Part shown: in pieces, positions 16,011 through 23,608 of the stretch | Position numbering within the stretch: position 1 is the stretch's first letter | Layout of the letters: every line of letters begins with the position of its first letter | Origin: JAOPZW01 sp963789015 | GTDB taxonomy: Bacteria; Actinomycetota; Thermoleophilia; Solirubrobacterales; Solirubrobacteraceae | Reading direction: 5' to 3' | Assembly: GCA_963789015.1 (NCBI GenBank) | Contig: CAWBIU010000001.1 | Span: 1,674,001 to 1,738,000, forward strand | DNA length: 64,000 nucleotides | Position numbers and translations under genes: made by a program | The notes under the pieces: generated by a model | What the model saw: the letters and a program-made list of their open reading frames with translations, nothing else | Databases searched by the model: none | What the model was told of the DNA's origin: nothing

Positions 16011-16703
16011 ATGGCCTCCACCGCGACAAAGCTCACCCTGACGCCCCGCGAGCCCGACAACTCGCGCGCCACCCGGCGCCTGCGCCGCGAGGGCAACGTC
16101 CCCGGGATCCTCTACGGCGGCGGTGAGGAGCCGGTCGCGTTCCTCGTCGAGGAGCGCGAGCTGCGCCACGCGCTCGCCGCCCGCGGCGCCGTCCTCGAGC
16201 TCTCGATCGACGGCACGACGACGCCGGCCGTGCTCAAGGACGCCCAGCATCACCCGGTGCGCGGCCAGACGCTGCACGTCGACTTCCTGCGCGTCCGCCT
16301 CGACGTCGCCATCGAGGCGACCGTCTCGCTCGAGCTCGACGGCGGCGACCACGCCCCCGGCGTGATCGAGGGCGGCGTGCTCGAGCACGTCACCCGCGAG
16401 GTCACGATCGAGGCCCTGCCCGGCGACATCCCCGAGACGCTCAGCTTCGACGTCTCCTCGATGCAGATCGGCGACACCGCCACGCTGGCCCAGGTCAGCG
16501 CGCCGCGCGGCGTCACGATCGTCGACGACGACGAGACGGTGATCGCCACCCTCGTCCCGCCGACGCTCGACATCGAGGCCGAGGAGGAGGCGCTCGAGGA
16601 GGAGACCGAGCTCGTCGGCGAGGGCGCCGAGGGCGAGGCGGCCGAGGGCGAGGACGCCGAGGGCGACGAGTCCGCCGGCGCGGACGACTCCGAGAACGAA
16701 TAG
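16011..16703 (+). CDS. rplY: 50S ribosomal protein L25/general stress protein Ctc
   Basis: A 230-residue 5S rRNA-binding protein of the long Ctc type. The N-terminal L25 domain has RRLRREGNVPGILYGGGEEP and LKDAQHHPVRGQTLHVDFLR. The beta-rich Ctc domain follows (about 95-190, EALPGDIPETLSFDVSSMQI). The C-terminal 40 residues are almost purely acidic. It is followed 9 bases later by pth, the classic rplY-pth pair. Confidence 0.93.
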   Translation: MASTATKLTLTPREPDNSRATRRLRREGNVPGILYGGGEEPVAFLVEERELRHALAARGAVLELSIDGTTTPAVLKDAQHHPVRGQTLHVDFLRVRLDVAIEATVSLELDGGDHAPGVIEGGVLEHVTREVTIEALPGDIPETLSFDVSSMQIGDTATLAQVSAPRGVTIVDDDETVIATLVPPTLDIEAEEEALEEETELVGEGAEGEAAEGEDAEGDESAGADDSENE

Positions 16704-16712
16704 CGCCGGCCG

Positions 16713-17309
16713 GTGCGGCGCCTCTTCGGCGGAGGCTCCTCCGGCCCGGCGGACTGGCTGATCGTCGGGCTCGGCAACCCCGGCGAGCGCTACGCCCGCA
16801 CGCCCCACAACGTCGGTTTCGCCGTCGCCGAGCGGCTCGCCTCCCGCTGGGAGCTGCCCAAGCCGCGCAAGCGCTACAACGGCCTGTTCACCGAGGGCCG
16901 CACGGGCCCCGGCGGCCCGCGCGTCGCGATGCTGTGGCCGCAGACCTACATGAACGAGGCCGGCACGTCGGTCGGCCCCGCGCGCGGGGCGCTGCACCTC
17001 GACCTCGACCGCGTGCTCGTCCTGCACGACGAGATCGACCTCCCGTTCGGCGAGATCCGCACGCGCGTCGGCGGCGGCCTGGCCGGCCACAACGGGCTCA
17101 AGTCGCTGCGCCAGGGGCTCGGCTCGCCGGACTTCGCGCGCGTGCGCATCGGCGTCGGGCGGCCGGACTCGACCGACCCGGAGATCGTCGCCTCCTACGT
17201 GCTCGGCCGCTGGCGCCGGAGCGAGGCCGAGGTGACAGGCCTCGTCGACGCCGCCGCCGCGGCGGCGGAGCGGATCGTGCTCGGCGAGGTCCCGGTCCCG
17301 GGCGCCTAG
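16713..17309 (+). CDS. pth: Peptidyl-tRNA hydrolase
   Basis: A 198-residue cytosolic enzyme that cleaves peptidyl-tRNA released from stalled ribosomes. It carries LGNPGERYARTPHNVGF with the catalytic His, TYMNEAG, and GGGLAGHNGLKSLRQGLGS, all signature positions. GTG start. The stop codon overlaps the csrA stop codon on the opposite strand by four bases (17306-17309), so the housekeeping pair abuts the flagellar island directly. Confidence 0.95.
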   Translation: MRRLFGGGSSGPADWLIVGLGNPGERYARTPHNVGFAVAERLASRWELPKPRKRYNGLFTEGRTGPGGPRVAMLWPQTYMNEAGTSVGPARGALHLDLDRVLVLHDEIDLPFGEIRTRVGGGLAGHNGLKSLRQGLGSPDFARVRIGVGRPDSTDPEIVASYVLGRWRRSEAEVTGLVDAAAAAAERIVLGEVPVPGA

Positions 17310-17539
17310 GACTGCTGCGGGGGCGCCGGTGGCGCCTGCGGGAGCTCGATGTCCTGGGCGGCCGCGGCGGCCTCGTTCTCGGCGCGCACGGCGGCCCAGA
17401 TCTCCTCGCGGTAGACGGGCAGCGAGCGCGGCGCGTTGACGCCGAGGCGGACGGTGTTGCCCGTGACCTCGACGACCTCGATGACGATGTCGTCGCCGAG
17501 GATGATCTTCTCGCCCGCGCGGCGGGTCATCATGAGCAT
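17306..17539 (-). CDS. csrA: Carbon storage regulator CsrA
   Basis: A 77-residue RNA-binding regulator: MLMMTRRAGEKIILGDDIVI then GVNAPRSLPVYREEIW, the standard CsrA core of about 55 residues, plus a Pro/Gln-rich tail. It blocks translation by binding GGA motifs near SD sequences. It is last in the flgG-to-csrA run, directly after fliW, its protein antagonist in Gram-positive flagellated bacteria. The leader carries several GGA motifs and a hairpin (17540-17594). Confidence 0.93.
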   Translation of the reverse strand: MLMMTRRAGEKIILGDDIVIEVVEVTGNTVRLGVNAPRSLPVYREEIWAAVRAENEAAAAAQDIELPQAPPAPPQQS

Positions 17540-17594
17540 GGCGGTTCCTCCGTGGATTCCGTCGTGGGCACGTGCGTGGTGAGCACGTGCGCGA
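17540..17594 (-). promoter_or_regulatory. csrA leader: GGA motifs and GCACGTGC hairpin
   Basis: Read on the minus strand, the 54-base fliW-csrA gap has two copies of the palindrome GCACGTGC (17583-17590, 17568-17575) that can pair into one hairpin. Next comes ACGGAATCCACGGAGGA, with three GGA triplets, the last two forming the SD (about 6 bases from the start). This is the layout of CsrA autoregulated leaders. Binding is inferred. Confidence 0.45.
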
Positions 17595-18026
17595 TCAGGA
17601 GACCGGCTGCGCGAAGAGGGGCGCCCGCACCGGTGCGTCCGGCGCCTCGTTGATCACCTGGTGGCCGCGGCCGCCGGCGATGATGATCGGCGCGCGCAGG
17701 TTGGCGTGGAAGCCGTCGGCCGTCTCGGCCGCGCGCACCGTCACGAACACCTCCGCCTCGGACGGGTCCTTGACGCCGATGCGCTGGGCCTCGGAGTCGG
17801 ACAGCTCGACCTCGTAGTCGCGGAAGAAGCGCCACGGGCTCGTCAGCGGAAGTGCGAGCTCGGGCTCCTCCATCGAGTGCAGCCAGAGGAACGTGCCGTC
17901 CTTGTCGTGCGGCAGCAGCGCGTAGCGGTTGCCGTTGAGGCCGATGAGGCCGGTCGGGAAGTCGACGATCGCCTCGTCGGGGATCTCGACGTCGCCGAAG
18001 CGCGTGCTGGTCAGGGTGTGCGGCAT
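17595..18026 (-). CDS. fliW: Flagellar assembly factor FliW
   Basis: A 143-residue protein. FGDVEIPDEAIVDFPTGLIG and the middle FLWLHSMEEPELALPLTSPW are diagnostic for FliW, as is VFVTVRAAETADGFHANLRA. FliW binds CsrA and flagellin so that flagellin translation tracks assembly. It sits between flgL and csrA, the Bacillus-type order. The flgL stop lies 19 bases upstream, so it is part of the flgG-flgL run. Confidence 0.95.
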   Translation of the reverse strand: MPHTLTSTRFGDVEIPDEAIVDFPTGLIGLNGNRYALLPHDKDGTFLWLHSMEEPELALPLTSPWRFFRDYEVELSDSEAQRIGVKDPSEAEVFVTVRAAETADGFHANLRAPIIIAGGRGHQVINEAPDAPVRAPLFAQPVS

Positions 18027-18045
18027 GGGGTCTCCTGGGATCAGG

Positions 18046-18948
18046 CTAACGGAGGAAGTCCAGCAGCGACGGCTGGATGACCTGCGCGCCGGCCTTCAGC
18101 GCCGACTGGTAGACGGCCTGCTGGGTGTTGAAGTCGATGATCGTCTTGGCCATGTCCGCGTCCTCGACGTCGGACAGCATCTTCGTCGCGGCCTCCTGGA
18201 CCTCGTCGAGGCGGCTCTTGGCCGTCTCGAGGCGGTTCATGCCCGCGCCGACGCGCGCCTGGACGGCGAGCAGGTTGTCGATCCCGTCGTCGAGCGCGCT
18301 GAGGTCGCCGTTGCCGAGCGCCACGCTGTCGCCGGAGCGCAGGTGCGTGGCCACGTCGCGCAGGACGGTGAGCAGGTTGCCGGCGCCGCCCGCGGCGCCG
18401 CCGAGGACCTCGTCGCCGGTGACGTTGACGCCCAGGCGTACGCCCGGGCCGATCTCGCGCTGCTGGATCACCTGGTCGCCGGAGTAGGCGTCGCTGCCGG
18501 CGTTCGTCGAGTCGTAGGGGCGCGTGCTGGTGCTCGTGCCCGCGAAGACGTAGCGGCCGTCGTACGTCGCGTTCGCCTCCTGCTTCATGCCGGCGATGAT
18601 CTGGTCGATCTCCTGCGCGATCGCGTCGCGGTCGGACTGGCTCAGGGTGTCGGTCGAGCCCTCGACGACGAGCTCGCGGGCTCGCTGGGAGAACTTCGTG
18701 ATCGTCGTCAGCGCCGTGTCGGTGACGGTCTGCCAGCCGAGCGCCTCGTCGATGTTGCGCTTGTGCTGAGCCATCCCCTCGAGGTCGGTGCGCAGGCCGA
18801 TCGCGCGGCCGGCGCGGTACGGGTCGTCCGAGGGCCGGTTGATGTCCTTGCCCGAGGACAGCTTGCGCTGGGTCTCGGTCAGGCGGTTGGCGACGCTGTT
18901 GAGGTCGGAGAGCACCGACCGGTTCATCATCGAGTTGGTGATGCGCAT
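18046..18948 (-). CDS. flgL: Flagellar hook-filament junction protein FlgL (HAP3)
   Basis: A 300-residue secreted junction protein. The N-terminus (MRITNSMMNRSVLSDLNSV) and C-terminus (ADMAKTIIDFNTQQAVYQSA) are the flagellin-like coiled ends that polymerise. Middle residues are variable. Distinguished from flagellin by its length, by KDINRPSDDPYRAGRA and by its place directly downstream of flgK (2-base gap). No flagellin gene is present in this window. Confidence 0.93.
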   Translation of the reverse strand: MRITNSMMNRSVLSDLNSVANRLTETQRKLSSGKDINRPSDDPYRAGRAIGLRTDLEGMAQHKRNIDEALGWQTVTDTALTTITKFSQRARELVVEGSTDTLSQSDRDAIAQEIDQIIAGMKQEANATYDGRYVFAGTSTSTRPYDSTNAGSDAYSGDQVIQQREIGPGVRLGVNVTGDEVLGGAAGGAGNLLTVLRDVATHLRSGDSVALGNGDLSALDDGIDNLLAVQARVGAGMNRLETAKSRLDEVQEAATKMLSDVEDADMAKTIIDFNTQQAVYQSALKAGAQVIQPSLLDFLR

Positions 18949-18950
18949 GA

Positions 18951-20309
18951 TCAGAGTCCCACGCGGCCGGTGCGGTTGATGAGCACGTCGATCATCTCGT
19001 CCGTCGTCGACATCGCGCGCGAGGCCGCCTGGTAGGCGCGCTGGAAGCGGATGAGGTTCGTCATCTCCTCGTCGAGCGAGACGCCCGAGGCGCTGTCGCG
19101 GCGATCCTGCAGCGCGTCGGTCAGCGTCTGGGCCGTGGCCGCCTGGCGCGAGGCCTGGCTGACCTCGTTGCCCAGCCGCGTGACGATCGCGCCGTAGCGG
19201 TCGTCCGCGTCGCCGCCGCGCAGGGCGCCGACGGCGAGGGCGACGGTGTTGTCCGCCGTGCCGCCGGTGCCGGCGCGTAGCGTGGCGGCGGACATCGCCG
19301 GGTCCAGCGACAGCTTCGGCAGCCCCGTGGTCACGTCGACCGCGTAGGAGAAGAAGTTCGCGCCGGTGACGCCGTAGGCCGTGTTCACCGACGTGACCAG
19401 CGACTGCGCCATCGCGTCGAGGTCGGTCTGGTAGGCGGCGATCGGGCCGGTCGAGGAGCCGAGCGTCATGAGCGCGCCGAGCTGGCCGCCGGGATTGCCG
19501 GGGAAGGTCATCGGGAACGTGCCCGCCGGCACCGCCGCGGTGCCCGTGGTGTCATCGGACTCGACGATGGTCACGCCGCCGAGGGCGATGTCGACGCCGC
19601 CGGCGGGTGACGCGGTCACCGACACCTGGCCCATCGTCGACAGCGAGTCGAGCAGCAGGTCGCGGCGGTCGTAGAGGTCGTTCGGCTGGGCGCCGGTCTT
19701 CTCGGCGTCGCGGATCGCGTTGAGCGTGTTCTTGAGGTCCTCGGTGATGCGCGCGACCTCGCCGCCGGCGCCGGTCAGCGCGGCGAGCTCGTCGTTGGCC
19801 TGCGTGCGGGCCGCCGACAGCGACGTCTGGAGGTCGTTGATCGAGCTCGACAGCGTGCGGGCCTCGTCGATCAGGGCCTGCTTGGCCGAGGCGCTGTCGG
19901 GCGCGTTGGAGAGGTCGCTCCAGGCGCTCCAGAAGCGGCCGAGGCCGGCCGCGATGCCGTTCTCGCCGGGCTCGGCGAAGGCGAGCTCGACCTGGCCGAG
20001 CGAGTTCGAGCGCGTGGTCTGCTCGCCGAGGCCCATGTTCTGGCGTCGCCACTGCAGGTCGAGGAAGCCGTCGCGGATGCGCTGGTAGGACGTGACGTCG
20101 ACGCCGGTGCCGAGCTGGGCGGCGCCGCCGCTCGCGGTCCCGCCGGCGGGGATGGTCAGCGCGTCGGTGGCCTGCAGGACGGCCTGCTGGCGACTGTAGC
20201 CCTGGGTCCCGGCGTTGGCGATGTTGTGCGAGGTGACGTCCAGCGCGCGCTGCTGGGCGAGCAGCGCCCGCAGCGACGTCTGGATGCCCATGAAGGTGGA
20301 GACGGACAC
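18951..20309 (-). CDS. flgK: Flagellar hook-associated protein FlgK (HAP1)
   Basis: A 452-residue secreted protein. It starts with the rod/hook-family motif (ALDVTSHNIANAGTQGYSRQ) near residue 22 and ends with the polymerising helix (EEMTNLIRFQRAYQAASRAM). This is the standard FlgK layout of about 450-550 residues; here the variable middle is short. It joins hook to FlgL. Four bases separate it from flgN upstream. Confidence 0.95.
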   Translation of the reverse strand: MSVSTFMGIQTSLRALLAQQRALDVTSHNIANAGTQGYSRQQAVLQATDALTIPAGGTASGGAAQLGTGVDVTSYQRIRDGFLDLQWRRQNMGLGEQTTRSNSLGQVELAFAEPGENGIAAGLGRFWSAWSDLSNAPDSASAKQALIDEARTLSSSINDLQTSLSAARTQANDELAALTGAGGEVARITEDLKNTLNAIRDAEKTGAQPNDLYDRRDLLLDSLSTMGQVSVTASPAGGVDIALGGVTIVESDDTTGTAAVPAGTFPMTFPGNPGGQLGALMTLGSSTGPIAAYQTDLDAMAQSLVTSVNTAYGVTGANFFSYAVDVTTGLPKLSLDPAMSAATLRAGTGGTADNTVALAVGALRGGDADDRYGAIVTRLGNEVSQASRQAATAQTLTDALQDRRDSASGVSLDEEMTNLIRFQRAYQAASRAMSTTDEMIDVLINRTGRVGL

Positions 20310-20313
20310 GGGA

Positions 20314-20835
20314 TCAGGCCTGGAGGTCGAGGACGCGGTGGGGCGAGGGCGGGCGGCCGGCGTTGCCGGCGGCGGTCGCGGGCGGCGCGTAGCCGGTCTG
20401 CGGCTCGTGGCCGATCATCCGCGTCAGGTGGTCCAGGAACGAGAGCTCCTGGCGCATGAGGGCGCGGTTGACGCCATGCTCGCGGGCGATCTCGGCGAGC
20501 AGGCCGCGCAGCTCGGCGCTGCGGGCGCGGGCCCGGTCGGCCTCGTGCGGGCCCATGAGCTGGGTCAGGGCCTCGAGCGTGACGCCCGCGGGGGCGAGCC
20601 CGAGGGCGGCGCCGGCGCGGGTCAGCAGGTGGGCGCGCTCCTGCTCGAGGCGGGCGCGGGCGCCCATCTCGGCCTGGATCGCGGTCATCGCGGCGAGCAC
20701 GCCGTCGACCTCGCGGGCGCGCACCGAGGCGCCCTGCTTGAGGATGACCTCGAGCAGTCGCTGCGCCGAGGCGATCTGGGCGTCGAGGTGCGCGAGCACC
20801 TCGGCGGCGAACGCCGTCGTGGCGGGGTTGGTCAC
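20314..20835 (-). CDS. flgN: FlgN-type flagellar export chaperone
   Basis: A 173-residue mostly helical cytosolic protein. Its two long helices (ASAQRLLEVILKQGASVRAR and ARLEQERAHLLTRAGAALG) and the position directly upstream of flgK-flgL, its usual clients, fit FlgN. The C-terminal 35 residues are disordered (PPATAAGNAGRPPSP). Overlaps the flgJ-like stop by four bases. Assigned mainly by size, helical character and context. Confidence 0.8.
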   Translation of the reverse strand: MTNPATTAFAAEVLAHLDAQIASAQRLLEVILKQGASVRAREVDGVLAAMTAIQAEMGARARLEQERAHLLTRAGAALGLAPAGVTLEALTQLMGPHEADRARARSAELRGLLAEIAREHGVNRALMRQELSFLDHLTRMIGHEPQTGYAPPATAAGNAGRPPSPHRVLDLQA

Positions 20836-21140
20836 GACAGCCCCCGCATCGTCTTGTAGAGGTCCTCGGCCATGCCGATGCCGCCCGCGTTGGTGACGGC
20901 GTCGGCCAGCGTGCCGGGCATCATGTCCTTGTAGGCGCTCGTCGCGGCGCTCTCGCTCTCGCCATCCTCGCCGCCCTCGCCGGCCTGGGCGGTCGAGAAC
21001 ATCGACTTGGTGAGCTGCGCGATGAGGGAGTGCTCGAAGCCGAGCGCGGCCTTGTACTGGTCCTGGGCCTCCTTGCCGGCGGCGCGGACGTCGGCCGGGA
21101 TCGCCGCGGCGGAGATCGAGCTGAGCTCGAAGCCGCTCAT
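20832..21140 (-). CDS. flgJ: Rod-binding protein, FlgJ N-terminal type
   Basis: A 102-residue protein matching only the N-terminal rod-binding half of enteric FlgJ: AAGKEAQDQYKAALGFEHSL, then AYKDMMPGTLADAVTNAGGI, the conserved helix. The muramidase half is absent, as in many Gram-positives and alphaproteobacteria. It would cap rod assembly. Start and stop overlap the neighbours by four bases each, implying coupling within flgG-flgJ-flgN. Confidence 0.85.
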   Translation of the reverse strand: MSGFELSSISAAAIPADVRAAGKEAQDQYKAALGFEHSLIAQLTKSMFSTAQAGEGGEDGESESAATSAYKDMMPGTLADAVTNAGGIGMAEDLYKTMRGLS

Positions 21141-21862
21141 CGCTTGACCTCGTTGGCGATCTGCAGGATCTGGTCCTGCATCTGGACGGCCTTGCTGGCG
21201 AGCTGGAAGCTGCGCTGCGCGTCCATCATGTCGGTCATCGCGTCGGCGACGTCCGTGTTGGACGACTCGAGCGCGCCCTGCACGAGGCTGCCGGCGTCCG
21301 CGGTGGTGGCGGGGCCGCTGTCGGCGGTGGCGGCGAAGAGGTTGTCGCCCAGCGAGCGCAGGCCCTCGGCGGCGCGCACGCTGACGAGCTCGATGCGGCC
21401 GAGCGGGCGGTTGTTGGCGCTGACCGTGCCGTCGGGGCCGATCTGCACGTCGGCGGCGTCGGTGCCCGCGGGGACGGTGAGGGCGGGCTGCAGCAGCTCG
21501 CCGCGCTGGGTGGTCAGGCGGCCGCGGTCGTCGAGGCGCAGCTGGCCGTCGCGCGTCAGCGCTTCCGTGCCGTCGGCGCGGCGCACGCGCAGGAAGCCGT
21601 TGCCCTCGATCGCGACGTCGAGCGACTGGCCGGTCGTGCGGAGGCTGCCCTGGGCGAAGCTGCGCCCGGCGGTGGAGACGCCGGCGCCGGCGCCGCTGCG
21701 GACGATGCCGGAACGGTCCTCGACGTACAGCAGGTCGCGAAAGGCCACACGCGTGTGCTTGTAGCCACTGGTGTTCACGTTCGCCACGTCGTTGGCGAGC
21801 GTGTCCATACGCTGCTGCTGCGCCGTCATGCCGGCGGCGGCGCTGTACAGACCTTCGAGCAT
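21137..21862 (-). CDS. flgG: Flagellar distal-rod protein FlgG
   Basis: A 241-residue axial protein. MLEGLYSAAAGMTAQQQRMD, DVANVNTSGYKHTRVAFRD (rod family motif) and the C-terminal SNTDVADAMTDMMDAQRSFQ identify FlgG. An upstream in-frame start was rejected: this ATG has a good SD (AGGAG) and begins the conserved N-terminus. It heads the unit flgG-flgJ-flgN-flgK-flgL-fliW-csrA, with a sigma-28 promoter about 70 bases upstream. Confidence 0.93.
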   Translation of the reverse strand: MLEGLYSAAAGMTAQQQRMDTLANDVANVNTSGYKHTRVAFRDLLYVEDRSGIVRSGAGAGVSTAGRSFAQGSLRTTGQSLDVAIEGNGFLRVRRADGTEALTRDGQLRLDDRGRLTTQRGELLQPALTVPAGTDAADVQIGPDGTVSANNRPLGRIELVSVRAAEGLRSLGDNLFAATADSGPATTADAGSLVQGALESSNTDVADAMTDMMDAQRSFQLASKAVQMQDQILQIANEVKR

Positions 21863-21929
21863 GGGTCTCCTGAAGTTGGAGCCCGGCTTCCGCATTGCGG
21901 TCCGGCCGGAGCTTTGGTTCTCGACAGGG

Positions 21930-21956
21930 TCATCGACCCCGCCGCGAAGAACTTGA
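21930..21956 (-). promoter_or_regulatory. Sigma-28 promoter of the flgG operon
   Basis: On the minus strand: CTCAA, with TCAA at 21956-21953, exactly 15 bases, then GTCGATGA at 21937-21930. It differs from the best local form (GCCGATGA) at one base. It leaves a leader of about 60 bases before flgG. Confidence 0.75.
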
Positions 21957-21981
21957 GGAGAATTCGCCGGAGTCGGCGGGA

Positions 21982-22665
21982 CTACAGGGAGCCGACGCGG
22001 TTGGCGGCCTTGTCGAGCGTCGAGTCGATCGTCGTGATGACCTTCTGCCCGGACTCGTAGGCGCGCAGCGAGGCGATCATGTCGACCATCGCCTTCGTCG
22101 GGTCGGCGCCCGAGGCCTCCAGGGCGCCGTCGCGGACCTGGCCGGTGCCGCGGCCGGCGGCGGTGCCCGTGACGAGCGAGTCGCCCGCCTTGACCGGGTC
22201 GTTCAGGTTGAACAGCCCGAGCTGGGCGGCGTCGACCCTGCCGTCGGCGCCGACGGTGACCGGGCGGCCGTTCTGGCCGAGCACCGGGTCGCCCTGGGCG
22301 GTGGCCAGGGTGCGGTCCGGGCGGGCCATGAACTGGCCGTTGCGCGTGTAGCGCGTGCCCTGGTCGGTCTGGACGGCGAACCAGCCCTCGCCGACGACGG
22401 CGAAGTCCAGCGGCTCGCCGGTCTCGCGGACCGGGGACGCGGAGAAGTCGGTGACCTGGGCGTCGATGCGCGAGCCCTGGCCGAGCGGCCCGATCTGGGC
22501 GCCGGTCTGCGTGTTCTGCAGGAGCATCTGGCCGAAGCTCGACTGGATCGCCCGGTCGGCCTTGTAGCCGGGGGTCGAGGCGTTGGCGAGGTCGTTGGCG
22601 ATCAGGTCCTGGCGGGCCATCTCACTGACCATGCCGGACGCCGCGATGTAGAGGCCGCGCTCCAT
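21982..22665 (-). CDS. flgF: Flagellar proximal-rod protein FlgF
   Basis: A 227-residue rod protein of the FlgF/FlgG family: MERGLYIAASGMVSEMARQD, DLANASTPGYKADRAI, and the C-terminal DPTKAMVDMIASLRAYESGQ. It is shorter than FlgG and lies upstream of it, as FlgF usually does. The 5' end is unusual: a sigma-28 -10 box ends only 8 bases before the ATG, so the mRNA should have almost no leader. GAGGTG sits between box and ATG. A 45-base gap with the flgG promoter separates it from flgG. Confidence 0.88.
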   Translation of the reverse strand: MERGLYIAASGMVSEMARQDLIANDLANASTPGYKADRAIQSSFGQMLLQNTQTGAQIGPLGQGSRIDAQVTDFSASPVRETGEPLDFAVVGEGWFAVQTDQGTRYTRNGQFMARPDRTLATAQGDPVLGQNGRPVTVGADGRVDAAQLGLFNLNDPVKAGDSLVTGTAAGRGTGQVRDGALEASGADPTKAMVDMIASLRAYESGQKVITTIDSTLDKAANRVGSL

Positions 22666-22673
22666 GGTCACCT

Positions 22674-22700
22674 CTATCGGCCCTGCGGCATGATCCTTGA
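22674..22700 (-). promoter_or_regulatory. Sigma-28 promoter of flgF, abutting its start codon
   Basis: On the minus strand: TCAA at 22700-22697, exactly 15 bases, GCCGATAG at 22681-22674. The flgF ATG starts at 22665. With sigma-28 starts usually 6-8 bases past the -10 box, the transcript would begin within about two bases of the ATG. The -35 half lies just ahead of the divergent fliK-like gene. Confidence 0.8.
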
Positions 22701-22704
22701 GGCG

Positions 22705-23298
22705 ATGGACGTCCTTCGTGTCGAAGCCGCCCTGCTGCGGGCCAATCTCCCCGACCTGACGCTGCGCGAGGGCATGACCCTGCCCGGCCGCGTGCTCGAG
22801 CGCGCCGGGGCCTTCGGGGTGCTCATGCTCGCCGGCGCGGCGCTCAGCGCCGAGCTGCCCGACAACCTGACGGCGGGCACGGCGCTGCGCCTGCGCGTCG
22901 AGGAGGTCAGCGCCGACCGCGTGCTGCTGCGCGCGCTCGAGCCGCAGGGGCCGCCGCCCGCGGCCACGCCGCCGCCCGACGTGCGCGTGCCGCTGCCCGG
23001 CGGGCGCGAGGCCGAGGTACGGGTGACCGAGGAGGCCGGAGGCGGCCCGGGCGGGCGGGCGACGACGATCGCGCTGGCCTACGAGTCGCCGGCGCTGGGG
23101 ACGCTCGACCTCAAGCTCGTGCACCGCCCGGGGGCCGGGCTGCAGGTCACGGTCGGCGCGGTCGCCGGGGTGGCCGAGGACCACGCGCGCGCGAGCGCCG
23201 AGGAGCTGCGCGAGGCGTTGTCGGCGGCGGCGGGGCTGCCGGTCACGGTCACGGTCATCCCACGTCCCCCGGAGCCGAGGGTGAACGTGTATGCCTGA
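22705..23298 (+). CDS. FliK-like (hook-length control C-terminal type) protein
   Basis: A 197-residue protein. Its C-terminal part (LGTLDLKLVHRPGAGLQVTV, then ASAEELREALSAAAGLPVTV) has the strand-strand-helix pattern of the FliK C-terminal domain (Flg_hook), but the long N-terminal ruler region is missing. The preceding part has a small beta-rich domain (AGTALRLRVEEVSADRVLLR). The start at 22705 has GAGG four bases upstream; an in-frame ATG at 22690 is possible. Overlaps the flhB-like start by 8 bases. Assignment rests on pattern and context. Confidence 0.6.
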   Translation: MDVLRVEAALLRANLPDLTLREGMTLPGRVLERAGAFGVLMLAGAALSAELPDNLTAGTALRLRVEEVSADRVLLRALEPQGPPPAATPPPDVRVPLPGGREAEVRVTEEAGGGPGGRATTIALAYESPALGTLDLKLVHRPGAGLQVTVGAVAGVAEDHARASAEELREALSAAAGLPVTVTVIPRPPEPRVNVYA

Positions 23299-23608
23299 CG
23301 GGGACCGGCCGCGGCGGGCCGCCGCGCTGCGCTACCAGGAGGGCGAGCATGCGCCCGAGGTCGTCGCCGCGGGCAGGGGGGAGACGGCCGCGCGGATCGT
23401 CGAGACGGCGCGGGCCGCCGGCGTCCCCGTCCGCGAGGACGCCGCGCTGGCCGAGGCGCTCGCCCAGCTCGACGTGGGACGCGTGATCCCCGAGGAGCTG
23501 TACGTCGCCGTGGCCGAGGCGCTCGTCTGGGCCTATCGGCTCGACGCCAAGGCGTCGGCCCGAGGTGGCGCTAGGCCACCTCGCGGAACAGGGCCTCGTC
23601 CTCGCTGA
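23291..23608 (+). CDS. FlhB C-terminal domain homologue (stand-alone)
   Basis: A 105-residue soluble protein matching the cytoplasmic tail of FlhB/YscU export-switch proteins: RRAAALRYQEGEHAPEVVAA, then ETARAAGVPVREDAALAEAL and the IPEELYVAVAEALVWAYRL ending. It lacks the membrane part and the NPTH autocleavage site. Similar stand-alone copies (FhlX/FlhB2, YlqH) occur in Gram-positives, next to fliK-like genes. Coupled to the upstream gene (8-base overlap). Its last 38 bases overlap the convergent fliA 3' end. Confidence 0.8.
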   Translation: MPDGDRPRRAAALRYQEGEHAPEVVAAGRGETAARIVETARAAGVPVREDAALAEALAQLDVGRVIPEELYVAVAEALVWAYRLDAKASARGGARPPRGTGPRPR

